From Anastrepha obliqua (lineage: Eukaryota; Arthropoda; Insecta; Diptera; Tephritidae), in assembly GCF_027943255.1 (NCBI RefSeq), contig NC_072893.1, positions 126,851,784 to 126,915,783 on the forward strand: a stretch of DNA of 64,000 nucleotides, in the 5' to 3' direction. The position numbers were made by a program, and so were the translations under genes. Under the pieces are notes generated by a model that had not been told where the DNA came from, did no database searches, and worked only from the letters and a program-made list of their open reading frames with translations. This document shows, piece by piece, positions 10,944 to 21,453 of the stretch (position 1 is its first letter; the number at the start of each line of letters is the position of its first letter).

Positions 10944-11757
10944 TACATATATGGGTTTGAAATATTTAAATAAAGCGATGGTTATTAAAAACAAAGCTCA
11001 CTAAACGAAGTTAGCAATTTTAATTAATAAATTTTTTTTCTATTCCCCACAATTTTCAATGCTGGCTAGAGCGATAATATATTTTTGTTGAATTGTGGCT
11101 ATGCTTTTAGGTGGAATAATCAAAATCCCTGTTGCTTCCTGTGGCGTTCAGTCTGGCTGCTGTTTACCGTTGGCGTGCTTACGCGTGCAGTAAATTGTAT
11201 CTCTTTCCTACCTGCCTACCTACATTTGTATATTATTTTCCAATTTGTATGCTTTCGTATGCATGAACAGTCATTTGTCGGTATTTGCTTGCGTGTGTAT
11301 TTGAGAGCGGCGCTTAATATTTATTTACTTACATTCATACAAAAGCGTGCACGTGAATTTGTGTACACTTTTTCTCACTTTGGCTGCGTTCGTGCGTGTT
11401 ACTTGCATATATCCATACATTGGCGAAGCTAACGGGCATTCAAATGATGCGTGAAAATCAACACTATTACAAAGTGATTTTGATTTATTTGCTCGAAACA
11501 TTTTGTGTGGAGTAATTTTGCGCATAACATGGACGAATTCTAATTTACTGTACTTATGTAAAAATAATTCGATTTGTAGCGAATAAATCCGTAAGTAGCA
11601 TTGACCACCTAAAGGTACGCATATGAGTAGATTTACAAATGTGAGAGCAAACAATTTATTTTTTTTATTTTACCTGTTTGGAATATCGAAATTTAAAATT
11701 TAAATTTCAATTCGTTTAACCAGTCAACAAAGAAAAAAAATAATAATACAAATAAAT
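10944..11757. other. Interval without a recognised gene
   Basis: Open frames here (11085-11432 plus, 11325-11654 minus) overlap on opposite strands, lack motifs and look random. I see nothing else in the interval. Confidence 0.4.
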
Positions 11758-12957
11758 GAAGGGTGATTTTTTAAGAGCTATAGGAAAGTTTTTCAAAAAA
11801 ACACACGTAAAATTCAGAAAAATGCATGAAATTTTTATTTAAATCGATAGTACAGTCCATATAATTTAATGTTTGAAGATTATTTCATGCAAATGTTGAC
11901 CGCGACTGCGCTTCAAATGGTCCATCCGCTTAGTCCAATTTTGGCATACTCTTTCCAATGTTTCGGCGTAATATCGCACGATCTGGGTGGCCAATTGACA
12001 GGTCCCGAACGTGAAATAAAATGTTCACCGAACTCGCCTCTCAACAAGTCCATTGTTACGCGTGTTGCGTGGCATGTGGCATCGTCTTGCTGAAACCACA
12101 TGTCATGCAAGTCAAGCTCTTGCATTTTTGGCAAAAAAAAGTTGGATATCATTTCAAGGTAGGGCTCACTACTCACAGTTACGTAACGATTCGCAGCATC
12201 TTTGAAGAAGTACGGCCCAATGAGACCTCCAGCCCATAAACCGCACCAAACTGTGACCATTTCTGGATACATTGGTAGCTCTTGCAATTTTTCTGGCTGA
12301 TCTTCACTCTAAAATCGACAATTCTGCTTATTTACGTATCCATTGATCCAAAAATGAGCTTAGTCACTGAACACAATTTTTCGATAAAAAAGTGGATCTT
12401 CGGCCAACTTTCCAAGAGCCCATTCACCAAAAATTCTGCGTTGTGGTAGGTCGTTCGGTTTCAGTTCTTGCACCAGCTGCAGCTGTGTTTTGAAAGGCTT
12501 CACACCTAAATCCTTTCGCAAAATTTTCCACGTTGTGGAGTAACAGAGGCCCAATTGCTGCGAACGGCGACGAATCGATAATTGATGGTCATCATTAACA
12601 CTGGCCGATACAGCTGCAATATTTTCTTCAGTTCGCACTCAACGTAAGCGTATTGGTGGTTTGATGTCCAATAATGCAAATTTGGTTCTAACTTTAGTCA
12701 GAATAGCTCGAATAGCCGCTTCAGTGGGTCGATTAAACTGACCATAAAATGGAAGAAGCGCGCGATAAACTTTCTTAACAGAACACGCATTTTTATAATA
12801 AAATTCCATAATTTGCAAGCGTTGTTTGTTTGTAAGACGATTCATGGTTAAATTATAGACCAAACTGAAGATGTTTGACAGTGAAACAAAACACGAAACG
12901 TGTGTCAGCTGTTTAAACTAACTGTATTAAAAGATAATAGCTAAAAAATCACCTTTT
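11758..12957 (-). mobile_element. DD41D-type Tc1/mariner element, copy A
   Basis: The ends are GGGTGATTTTTTAAGAGCTA (left, 11761) and, reverse-complemented, AGGTGATTTTTTAGCTATTA (right, to about 12955), forming imperfect TIRs around a transposase pseudogene on the minus strand. The flanks contain TA on the right (TATATA), but the exact TSD is eroded. The family call is based on the transposase motifs described in the next entry. Confidence 0.85.
11866..12863 (-). pseudogene. DD41D transposase, nonsense-ridden and internally deleted
   Basis: The N-terminal HTH region is readable from MVYNLTMNRL (12863) or MNRLTNKQRL (12845), and then QLSIRRRSQQLGLCYSTTWK. The catalytic region has IVFSD (first Asp), VTVWCGLWAGG and MWFQQDDATCH (second Asp). 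In the intact family the third Asp lies in SCDLTPLDYFLW, 41 residues after the second. Here the sequence jumps from RSCDITP straight into the C-terminal QNWTKRMDHLKRSRGQHL, so a deletion of roughly 45 codons removes the third Asp and shifts frame. There are in-frame stops at 12639-12641, after FSD (GAC TAA, about 12359) and in place of Trp (TAG, about 12318). The protein terminates at TAA 11866. Confidence 0.88.
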
Positions 12958-13031
12958 ATATAAATTAATTAGAAGAATTATTGACAAGGCGCTGGTTTTA
13001 CATAGTTTGGAGTAATAAAAATATAATCATA

Positions 13032-14299
13032 GGTCTATCGATAAGTTCGTGCGGTTTTACAACAGATGGCGTAACTTGATTATTATTCCATCGATCCACA
13101 TTTCCAAACATTCACTGGAGAGCTACTGTCGTAAGGCACAAACGTCAGTATAAGTTTTTTATTTGAAGCGTAAACAACAATATTTTTACCACACTTGAAA
13201 ATGTCGAATTTCGTGCCAAATAATGTGTTTTTGCGGGGAATTTTTTAATATGAAGAAAAAAGCAGCCGAAAGTCATCGTATCTTGATGGAAGTTTATGGT
13301 GAGCATGCTCTAGCTGAGCGAACGTGCCAGAAGTGGTTTGCACGCTTTAAAAGTGGGGATTTTGGCTTGGAAGACGAAGAACGCGAGGGTGCGCCGCCAA
13401 AGTTCATGGATACCGAATTGGAGGAATTGCTCGATCAAGATCCGGCTCAAACGCAAGAAGAGGTTACAAAAACTTTGGGAGTTGATCAATCAACCATTTC
13501 CAAACATTTAAAAGCCATGGGAATGATCCGAAAGGTAGGCCATTGGGTGCCGTATGAATTGAAGCCAAGAGACGTTGAACGCCGTTTTATGGCATGCGAA
13601 CAACTGCTTCAACGGCACAAAAGAAAGGGTTTTTGCATCGAATTGTGACTGGCGATGAAAAGTGGGTCCATTACGACAATCCAAAACGTCGGGCAACGTA
13701 TGGATACCCTGGCCATGCTTCAACATCGACGTCGGCGCAGAATATTCATGGCCTGAAGGTTATGCTGTGTATCTGGTGGGACCAGCTGGGTGTTGTGTAT
13801 TATGAGCTACTGAAACCGAATGAAACGATTACGGGGGATGTCTACCGACGACAATTGATGCGTTTGAGCCGAGCACTGCGAGAAAAACGGCCGCAATACG
13901 CCGATAGACACGACAAAGTTATTTTGCAACATGACAATGCTCGGCCACATGTTGCACAAGTGGTCAAAACATACTTAGAAACGCTCAAATGGGATGTCCT
14001 AACCCACCCGCTGTATAGTCCAGACCTTGCGCCATCCGATTACTATCTCTTCCGATCGATGCAACATGGCCTGGCTGACCAGCACTTCCGTAATTACGAT
14101 GAAGTCAAAAAATGGATCGATTCGTGGATTGCGGCAAAACCGACCGAATTTTTCACAAAGGGAATCCGTGAATTGCCAGAAAGATGGGAAAAAGTAGTAG
14201 CAAGCGATGGACAATACTTTGAATATTAAATTTGTAACCATTTTATGTCAATAAAGTTTCAAATTTTGAAAAAAAACCGCACGAACTTAAACATAGTCC
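13032..14299 (+). mobile_element. DD34D mariner, copy 1 (1268 bp)
   Basis: TA duplicates flank the element (13030-13031 and 14300-14301). The TIRs are GGTCTATCGATAAGTTCGTG (left) and GGACTATGTTTAAGTTCGTG (right, reverse-complemented), continuing CGGTTTT. The transposase type suggests the mellifera/capitata side of the mariner family; that subfamily assignment is inference from remembered family features. The sister copy at 16741-17997 is nearly identical over most of its length. Confidence 0.93.
13201..14229 (+). pseudogene. mariner transposase with two small indels
   Basis: It starts MSNFVPNNVFLRGI at ATG 13201. Relative to the sister copy, 11 bp are missing just before ATGAAGAAAAAAGC (about 13247), and one T is missing from the T run at about 13630 (5 T versus 6), so the protein is split into frames 13223-13648 and 13594-14229. 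All catalytic elements are present in the pieces: VTGDEKW (first Asp), HDNARPH (second Asp) and APSDYYLF (third Asp, 34 residues later). Also present are the HTH-like segment and the WVPYELKPRDVERRF linker. It ends at TAA 14227-14229. Confidence 0.92.
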
Positions 14300-15360
14300 T
14301 ATTAAGATATGAAAAGTGAAGAATGCTGAATTATAAATCAAAAGTAAAAAAGGCATACAAATAAAACAAAGTAATATAAAATATAGGAAATTTTAAGTAA
14401 GAAAAATTTAAAATGCGCGAGAAAAAAACTGTTTGCTTTATTTTATCTGTTTGGGGTAATTTGAAGTAAAAAAATAGAATAAAATATGAAACATTAAAAA
14501 TACAGAAAAAAAATTAAAAAAGCCTAAAGATACAATAGAGAGAAATAAAATAAAATAAAATAAAATATAGAAAGAGTTAAAAATAAAAAAAAATACAGAT
14601 AGAAACAAAAAGAAATAAAATATGTTTGTTCTCGAACCAGAAAAAAACTAATAAAAAATTAAATAAGAAAAACGTAAAATGAAATAGAAAAAGTAACAAA
14701 ATACAACAAAAGTAAAAAATTGAATCAAATGTAAATCGTTGTTGTTGTTGTAGCAGCATAACCATTCCCCATACATGTATGGGGAATGCTGCTGAAGTGA
14801 CAGTCCTTGGCCGAATATAAATCCGGGTCCTTCGGATACGTAGAACAGACTGTCGTGGGGACGAAATACAAAAAAATATAAATCGTAAAAGATCCCAGTT
14901 TAAAAAATAGAAATAATAGAAATAATAAAAATAGAATAAAGTAAAAAAAAGAATTTAAACTAAAGCACCATTAAATTGAATACAAAAGAGAAATATGCAA
15001 TAAGTAAATACGTAAATAGAAAAAAAATTTAGTAAACTAGAACAAAATGAAACAAAGAATTAAAAATAATTAAAGTGAAAGAAAATAAGCCACAAGAAAA
15101 TGAACTTAAACTAAATTTAATTTTATTAACGGAAATTTTAAAATTAAAAATTAATAAAAATAGCAAATAAGAAGGTAAACTAAAATAAAATTAAATGAAA
15201 TACAACAAGAAAAAAAAGCAAAAAAAAGTAAAAAAAGAATCATAAAATAAAACCAAATCAAATAAAAAAAGTAAAATAAAATAAAGCAAAACCAAAAGAA
15301 GGAACTTAAAGTAAGTTAAATTAAGCACAAAAAGAGAAAAAGATTTATTAAAATAAAATA
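14300..15360. repeat. A-rich, T-poor low-complexity kilobase
   Basis: For about 1 kb the plus strand is dominated by AAATAAAAT, GTAAAAAA and AGAAATA words with strong A-over-T strand asymmetry and very little G/C. No coding frame with motifs is present. The only structured island is the repeat at 14736-14870. Confidence 0.7.
14736..14870 (+). repeat. Repeat fragment with perfect 26-bp palindrome
   Basis: GTTGTTGTTGTTGTAGCAGC leads into a perfect palindrome centred on CCATACATGTATGG (14763-14788). It is followed by CTGCTGAAGTGACAGTCC, TTGGCCGAATATAAATCCGG and CGTAGAACAGACTGTCGTGG. The stem can be extended by AGCAG/CTGCT outside the core. The island is sharply GC-richer than its A-rich surroundings, which indicates an inserted repeat of a type I believe is common in tephritid genomes (from memory, not checked). 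Confidence 0.65.
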
Positions 15361-15618
15361 ATTTGAAAATATTTCACATACAGCCAGCATCAAAAGAAAG
15401 TGTACACCACATATTAACAAGTTTTGACTATTTATTTATTTATTATTATTAGTTTTTATAAAAATATAATTCATACTATAACAAGACCATATAAAGCAAA
15501 GTTTCAAGTTTTGTATAGAATTTGTAAAAATTCGGCAAATGTTCAACAAAATTTCAAATCTTTTACTCAAAATTTTTCGAATTTTTTTTTATTGTTAGAA
15601 ATTTTTGAGTACGCAGTT

Positions 15619-16304
15619 TTATAGACCATAGCCTACACCAGAGCAAGAAATAACTCAACAATTAATATATATGTGGACAGTCAAGCAGCAAGAAGTTCAT
15701 ATTGTATTAAGTCCAAAAATGTTCAACGCAGCAGGGAGGCCATAGAAAGGCTAGCCGCAAACAATAGGCTACATATCTATAGGGTACTTGGTCACAAAGA
15801 CATTATGGGGAACGAAATAGTATTTAGATGAGATAGCAAAAAGTGCTGTTAGACTACCATTTGAACAAGATAACGTCATACCAACACCGCTAAATACACT
15901 ATATACAACGAAATCGACGACTACATGACTAATTTGACCACATGCAAAACAGCAAAAGTTATGTGTAGAACTAACGACAAAAAACTAGGTATTGCTAAAA
16001 CGGACAAATGCAGGAAATGTAGAGAGGAGGTTAAGGAAACATTAGAACACATTCTGTGCGTCTGTCCGGCATTATTAAAAACACGTTTAAAATGCCTGGG
16101 AGCCCCATTGTTTGAGGGTCTGGAGGACGTCTCAAAAGCGGATCTCCCAGTCCTGTTTAGATTCGCCAAAAGCGCTGACATCCTATGATGTCTACTTTCG
16201 GTATTCATAGAGGTCGGTCTCCATCTGGTATCGCTAGGGACCAAAAGGTCTATGCGTGGCTTATTGCCAGCCAGGCTAACCTAACCTAACCTTATAGACC
16301 ATAG
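15619..16304 (+). mobile_element. 5'-truncated LINE with 13-bp TSD
   Basis: TTATAGACCATAG at 15619-15631 is repeated exactly at 16292-16304. The insert between them (15632-16291) starts inside the RNase H domain and ends in a 3' UTR with CATCTGGTATCGCTAGGGAC, CAAAAGGTCTATGCG and GCCAGCCAGG, followed by (TAACC)3 at about 16276-16291. Target-primed reverse transcription explains the 5' truncation, the duplication and the simple-repeat tail. Confidence 0.93.
15631..16187 (+). pseudogene. LINE RNase H and C-terminal Cys domain
   Basis: Reading from 15631, TINIYVDSQAARSS gives the RNase H Asp motif. It continues with REAIERLAANNRLHIY and VLGHKDIMGNE, then a frameshift before DEIAKS (about 15828). 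The frame 15925-16187 supplies the C-terminal domain with CRKCREEVKETLEHILCVC (C-x2-C...H-x4-C) and LPVLFRFAKSADIL before TGA. This region of the ORF2 protein is thought to help bind template RNA. The RT and endonuclease domains are missing because of 5' truncation. Confidence 0.88.
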
Positions 16305-16740
16305 AATTTTAGTCTAATAAAGTCCAAGTTTCAAGTAGGTTAAAAATCACACAGATTTGTGAGAATTTTCTCGGACGTGGTCTTGTGCATTGTCTCCATT
16401 TAGGGGTGGTCAGAAATTTCCAAAAATTTTTTTTTTTTTTTTACATTTTCTTAAAGTATAATATCGTAAAAATATGAATGGAATCCGACAAATACTTTTC
16501 GAGTTATTCAACAATTATCAAAGGGCGTTCGGGCGCTCCGGAGCGTTCGAGAGCAAATATCAAAGCTTTAAATGCGTTTTTCTCAAAACTATGTTTTTTG
16601 AACTGGGGATCACTGTAACATAAAAACCGCTTGGTAGTTTTCAATAACATGTATACTGCTTTTGAAAAACATAAAAAAACTAGTGCCTGATCGAAAAATG
16701 TTTTTTTTTTCAAAAATTTCGATTTTTTTAACAATTAATA

Positions 16741-17997
16741 GGACTATGAATAAGTTCGTGCGGTTTTTTTCGAAATTTGAAACTTTATTGACGTAAAATG
16801 GTTACAAATTTAATATTCAAAGTATTGTCCATCGCTTGCTACTACTTTTTCCCATCTTTCTGGCAATTCACGGATTCCCTTTGTGAAAAATTCGGTCGGT
16901 TTTGCCGCAATCCACGAATCGATCCATTTTTTGACTTCATCGTAATTACGGAAGTGCTGGTCAGCCAGGCCATGTTGCATCGATCGGAAGAGATAGTAAT
17001 CGGATGGCGCAAGGTCTGGACTATACGGCGGGTGGGGTAGGACATCCCATTTGAGCGTTTCTAAGTATGTTTTGACCACTTGTGCAACATGTGGCCGAGC
17101 ATTGTCATGTTGCAAAATAACTTTGTCGTGTCTATCGGCGTATTGCGGCCGTTTTTCTCGCAGTGCTCGGCTCAAACGCATCAATTGTCGTCGGTAGACA
17201 TCCCCCGTAATCGTTTCATTCGGTTTCAGTAGCTCATAATACACAACACCCAGCTGGTCCCACCAGATACACAGCATAACCTTCAGGCCATGAATATTCT
17301 GCGCCGACGTCGATGTTGAAGCATGGCCAGGGTATCCATACGTTGCCCGACGTTTTGGATTGTCGTAATGGACCCACTTTTCATCGCCAGTCACAATTCG
17401 ATGCAAAAAACCCTTTCTTTTGTGCCGTTGAAGCAGTTGTTCGCATGCCATAAAACGGCGTTCAACGTCTCTTGGCTTCAATTCATACGGCACCCAATGG
17501 CCTACCTTTCGGATCATTCCCATGGCTTTTAAACGTTTGGAAATGGTTGATTGATCAACTCCCAAAGTTTTTGCAACCTCTTCTTGCGTTTGAGCCGGAT
17601 CTTGATCGAGCAATTCCTCCAATTCGGTATCCATGAACTTTGGCGGCGCGGCCAAAATCACCACTTTTAAAGCGTGCAAACCACTTCTGGCACGTTCGCT
17701 CAGCTAGAGCATGCTCACCATAAACTTCCACCAAGATACGATGACTTTCGGCTGCTTTTTTCTTCATATTAAAATAATGAAGAAGAATTCCCCGCAAAAA
17801 CACATTATTTGGCACGAAATTCGACATTTTCAAGTGTGGTAAAAATATTGTTGTTTACGCTTCAAATAAAAAACTTATACTGACGTTTGTGCCTTACGAC
17901 AGTAGCTCTCCAATGAATGTTTGGAAATGTGGATCGATGGAATAATAATCAAGTTACGCCATCTGTTGTAAAACCGCAAGGAACTTATTCATAGTCC
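16741..17997 (-). mobile_element. DD34D mariner, copy 2, nested
   Basis: TA at 16739-16740 and 17998-17999 flanks the element. The TIRs are GGACTATGAATAAGTTCGTG (left) and the same sequence with CTTGCGG instead of CGTGCGG at the inner end on the right. It sits inside the TIR element at 16400-18358; removing it joins ACAATTAATTCTCGG, consistent with a single TA target. It is a close sibling of copy 1. Confidence 0.94.
16810..17827 (-). pseudogene. mariner transposase, one 23-bp deletion
   Basis: It starts MSNFVPNNVFLRGILLHYF at 17827 and ends TAA at 16812-16810. The only obvious lesion is a 23-bp deletion near 17650 (GGC then GCGCCGCC, where copy 1 has an extra acidic Glu-rich segment), which shifts frame between FKSGDFG and PPKFMDTELEELL. 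After it, about 280 codons are uninterrupted and contain VTGDEKWVHYDNPKRR, ILQHDNARPH and YSPDLAPSDYYLF, so the DD34D triad is intact (34 residues between the second and third Asp). Expression would give only a protein lacking its N-terminal DNA-binding part. Confidence 0.93.
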
Positions 17998-18434
17998 TAT
18001 TAATTCTCGGTTTTTTTCTCGAAAGTCTGAAAAATATTTCCATATTGTTAATTTTGAAAAAAAGCTCCGATCAAGCTCAAGATTATCTTTTAGTAAAACT
18101 AATTTCACGTGTCCAATTGATTTTAGATGAACCTCCAAGGACTTGTGATGATCACCGCAAGGGACTTCTGGAGAAACGGGCGCCACACAAACAGCGATAA
18201 CTTTTACAATTATTACTTTTGTTTTTAAAATTTTGTTGAAGTCAAGTCGAAACATGATTTATGAATGCTATGTTTTTATTATTGTAAAAGAAAAAAATTG
18301 ACCAGCACAAAAAAATTATTGAAAATCATAATTTTTTCGGGCCTCTAACTACCCCTAACTGCTTAACGCCCACTCCACATTTTGTTTTCATATGGAAGAA
18401 AACACCCAACTCCGTCAGCAGAGTAAATAAATAA

Positions 18435-18705
18435 AGGGTGTAGAAATTGCCACCACCTCTGTTATGTCTACTGCCAAACCTTTTCTTGCTAGCTCATCCG
18501 TTCTCTCATTACCTCTATATTCCTATGATCGAGAACACATATCAGAGTAATTTGAAGCAAAGGCCAACTAGTTCCTCTCTACACTCTAAGACTACTTTGC
18601 GTGATATGCTTGATTGTCTGAAAAGATAGTTACTCTTCTACCAATTTATTTGTAGTGTTCTTCTAGCTTATGCCCAGATATTTGGCTTTGCTCTCAATAT
18701 GTGCG
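18435..18705 (-). pseudogene. LINE RNase H relic
   Basis: On the minus strand VTIFSDNQA (Asp motif) is followed, after stops and shifts, by GNERTDELARKGLAVD then ITEVVAISTP, the usual end of a LINE RNase H domain. It lies between the TIR element (ends 18358) and the SINE (starts 18732). Too little remains to assign a clade beyond the I/jockey/R1 group. Confidence 0.7.
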
Positions 18706-18720
18706 TAAAATTGCCAAATC

Positions 18721-19051
18721 TAATTGTCTCGCCGTAGCCGAATGGGTTGGTGCGTGACTACCATTCGTGACTAACAGATAGAACGTAGGTTTGAATCTCG
18801 GTGAAACACCAAAATTAAGAAAAACATTTTTCTAACAGCGGTCGGCCCTCGGCAGGCAATGCCAAACCTCCGAGTGTATTTCTGCCATGAAAAAGCTCTT
18901 CATAAAAAAAAATATCTGCCGTTCGGAGTCGGCTTGAAACTGCAGGTCCCTCAATTTGTGGAACAACATCAAGACGCACGCCAAGGAGGAGCTGGCCAAA
19001 CACCCAAAAAGGGTGTACGCGCCAATTATACATATATATATAATCGTCTCG
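18721..19051 (+). mobile_element. tRNA-derived SINE, full copy with TSD
   Basis: TAATTGTCTCG (18721-18731) and TAATCGTCTCG (19041-19051) form an 11-bp target duplication with one mismatch. The ~309-bp insert begins with a tRNA-like head: A box TAGCCGAATGGG at 18735-18746 and B box GGTTTGAATCT at 18788-18798, an internal RNA polymerase III promoter. The body carries GGCCCTCGGCAGGCAATGCC, CTGCCGTTCGGAGTCGGC, AACTGCAGGTCCCTC and AACACCCAAAAAGGGTG, and ends in a TA-rich tail. Four more partial or complete copies are in this window. Confidence 0.9.
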
Positions 19052-19084
19052 GAGGTTATGCTTCTATGTGTATTTAATGATGGA

Positions 19085-19660
19085 CCTTTCAAAGTGACGC
19101 CTACATATCAGTAGTGAATAATTTTTAGACGGTACCTCTTTAAAATTTGTGTAGCTGACAGTTGTACAACTTTTACCATGGATACTTCTATGATAGAATT
19201 ACGCATCAAAAGTATTGAAACTTATTATGAAAATGACTCCTTACATTTTTGGTGGAAATAACTGTTCTAGTCCACAATGCAAAGGTTTGTGAAAAAGTTT
19301 TAAGAAACTAGTTCTGTTGAGGATAAAAAAAGTACTGGCAGATCAAAAAATGGACAAATGAGTCGACAATTCAAATATTGGTGAAAAAATGTTAAGAAAT
19401 TGGTTCTGTAGAGGATAGAAAAAAAACTTGCAGACGACGAATGTTTTTTTGAGAATATTGCTGCTGGCGCAAAGTGTTGCTGAAGTACCTTCAACAACGA
19501 TGTCTCGACCTCGACGTCCTCTACCATTAGACAATTCTCAGCATTCACGAATCGACTGCTTGGTAGATTTTACCTGCCGACGATGTAGATGTAATTTTTC
19601 CCATATAATTATTAAGAGATGTATTTTGAATAAAAATAGCGACACCTGAAAGCATCTAAA
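19085..19660 (+). mobile_element. Internally deleted Tc1/mariner derivative
   Basis: The imperfect ends CTTTCAAAGTGACGCC (left) and CTTTCAGGTGTCGCT (right, reverse-complemented) flank fragments of a transposase N-terminus: MDTSMIELRIKS at 19179 and two copies of a FVKKF..TSSVEDKKSTG-like HTH linker (19280-19430). These are followed by LENIAA/SVAEVPSTT-like text and then directly by what looks like a C-terminus, FSHIIIKRC, and TGA at about 19647. No catalytic domain remains. The duplicated linker suggests an internal tandem duplication. Confidence 0.6.
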
Positions 19661-21435
19661 TTTTAAAATTTTTTATTTTAAAGCTACATCTTAGCGGGTT
19701 TTTTGCGAGCGAAAAAATAAAATAAAAAAGTAATACAAAATTTTATCACTCAGCTTGTAATTTGTGTGCATAGAAAATTTAATAAGGCCATCGCATACAT
19801 TTGATCAACAGTGAGGCTCAAAGCCGCATGATAACCATAATTTGTTTGGCAATCTAGCCAATAGATTACTATACAGCAAAAAAGGCACAGCAAACCAGCA
19901 TCACGAGCAGATACATAAATAAGTGTCTGCACACCCATGCATATACATGTAAATATGTATGTATAAGTACGTACAAGTACGTGTTGCGTAATAAATGTTG
20001 TTAATAAAATGAAGCGAAAAAACACACCACAAAACATATGCCAACGTTGCGAGTTATTACCGCTATTTGTTCATAAAAGCAATAGAGTCATGCGACGCAA
20101 CGATGCGCACAAATGTGTGTGCCACACGCACACAGGCAACTACATGTAAATGCACCTTGTATGCTTACTAGTACATATATTAAAGTACGAAATATAATTT
20201 CGTTTACACATTCAACTAATACACATGCCTTGACGGCACAAACACATCCACATATACATATACATGCTTGTATATATGTGCATATGGATGCATATATGGG
20301 ACTTAAGGTTAGTTAGTGTTTAATTAAAATTGGTCCGTTTGTGTGTTTGACTGTGGCAGTTTTACAAACAAAGCCGCATAAAGGCCACTTTATTGGTGTG
20401 AGTGTGGAGTGAGGGTTCCTCCCTCTTCTTTAATGAAGAAAATAATATTGCAGAGTACACGCAAATGTTCTTTTTTACAGCGCGCTTTCTCCACACGTTC
20501 TTGTTATTTTTTCTGTTGGTTTCTCTTCTCCTTGTCCTTTTGGGCTTCGTACATTCAGTACACTATTAATTACACCAACAGAGATTGCCAGCACTGATAG
20601 CAAAAGTTCATCATCGAATGTTTGCAATTGCGAAAATGCATAAAAGCAGAAGTCATTTGATGAGCTCAAAAATGGAAATGCCAAAGGCGACAAATATTTA
20701 TGAAAGAAACATGATGAAAAATACAGCGCAAGTACGTGGTTTATGCATGCAGACACACACATGCTCATGTGTAAGTGCATGTTATAGCTAACCCTATGGA
20801 ATGATAAGACTGGGATGTGAATTATTGCAAAAGTTTTGGATTCTTTGAATTGCCAGTACAGGGAAATATTGTAGCATAAAATTAAAAATTATTAGGTCAC
20901 AAAAATTACTAAAAAGGAAGTCTTACCAATTAGCAAACTTTTTCAAAACTTCCCAAACATTTTTTAAGTTCGGCAGATGGTGTGAAAAATTTTAATTTTT
21001 TTTTTAAGAAAATAGACATTTGTTAAAAATTTTAAATATTTAAATTTTTGTTTTTAAAATTTATATTTATGCATTTCATTTACAAATTTAAAATTTTTGT
21101 GTAAGTAATTCAAATTCCGGAATAGAACCGATTATTAAAGTTAAATTTTTGCAATTTTTTTCTATTTGAAAATAGATTTCATTAATAAAATAATAAAGTT
21201 TAAAATTTAAAATTTTTAAAAATTTAAAAACATTTTGCTTTTAATAAAAATAAAAGACCTTAACTTCAGATTCGTGGCTTATATTAGAATTTTTTTTAGC
21301 GAATTCCTTTCAATTTGCTTTTTTCACAAAATTATTACATATCTTAAAATTGTTTGCCAGTGGTTTTGACTAAAACAGTACAAAAATATGAACTTTTCAA
21401 TGAATTAAAGATTTCTCTGTCCCGAGGTATTTTTT
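19661..21435. other. Intergenic DNA with microsatellites, no gene seen
   Basis: CA/TG- and TATA-type microsatellite patches occur at about 19925-19985 and 20110-20290. The 20900-21300 portion is AT-rich low complexity. Short open frames lack motifs. Confidence 0.45.
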
Positions 21436-21453
21436 GTTTTATATCTAGTATTT

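Larger units (their letters stand above)
16400..18358. mobile_element. Non-coding TIR element hosting a mariner
   Basis: The left end TTAGGGGTGGTCAGAAA (16400) pairs with the right end CCTCTAACTACCCCTAA (to 18358), reverse complement TTAGGGGTAGTTAGAGG. Excluding the nested mariner, the element is about 700 bp and has no coding. It has an internal GC-rich palindromic patch, GGGCGTTCGGGCGCTCCGG (near 16525). A shorter relative lies at 56955-57178. The superfamily is unclear because no clean TSD is visible. Confidence 0.75.

Noticed and set aside
18721..18800. tRNA gene, from the A and B boxes
   Set aside because: It lacks a foldable acceptor stem and continues into a repeat body found elsewhere, so it is a SINE head rather than a tRNA gene.
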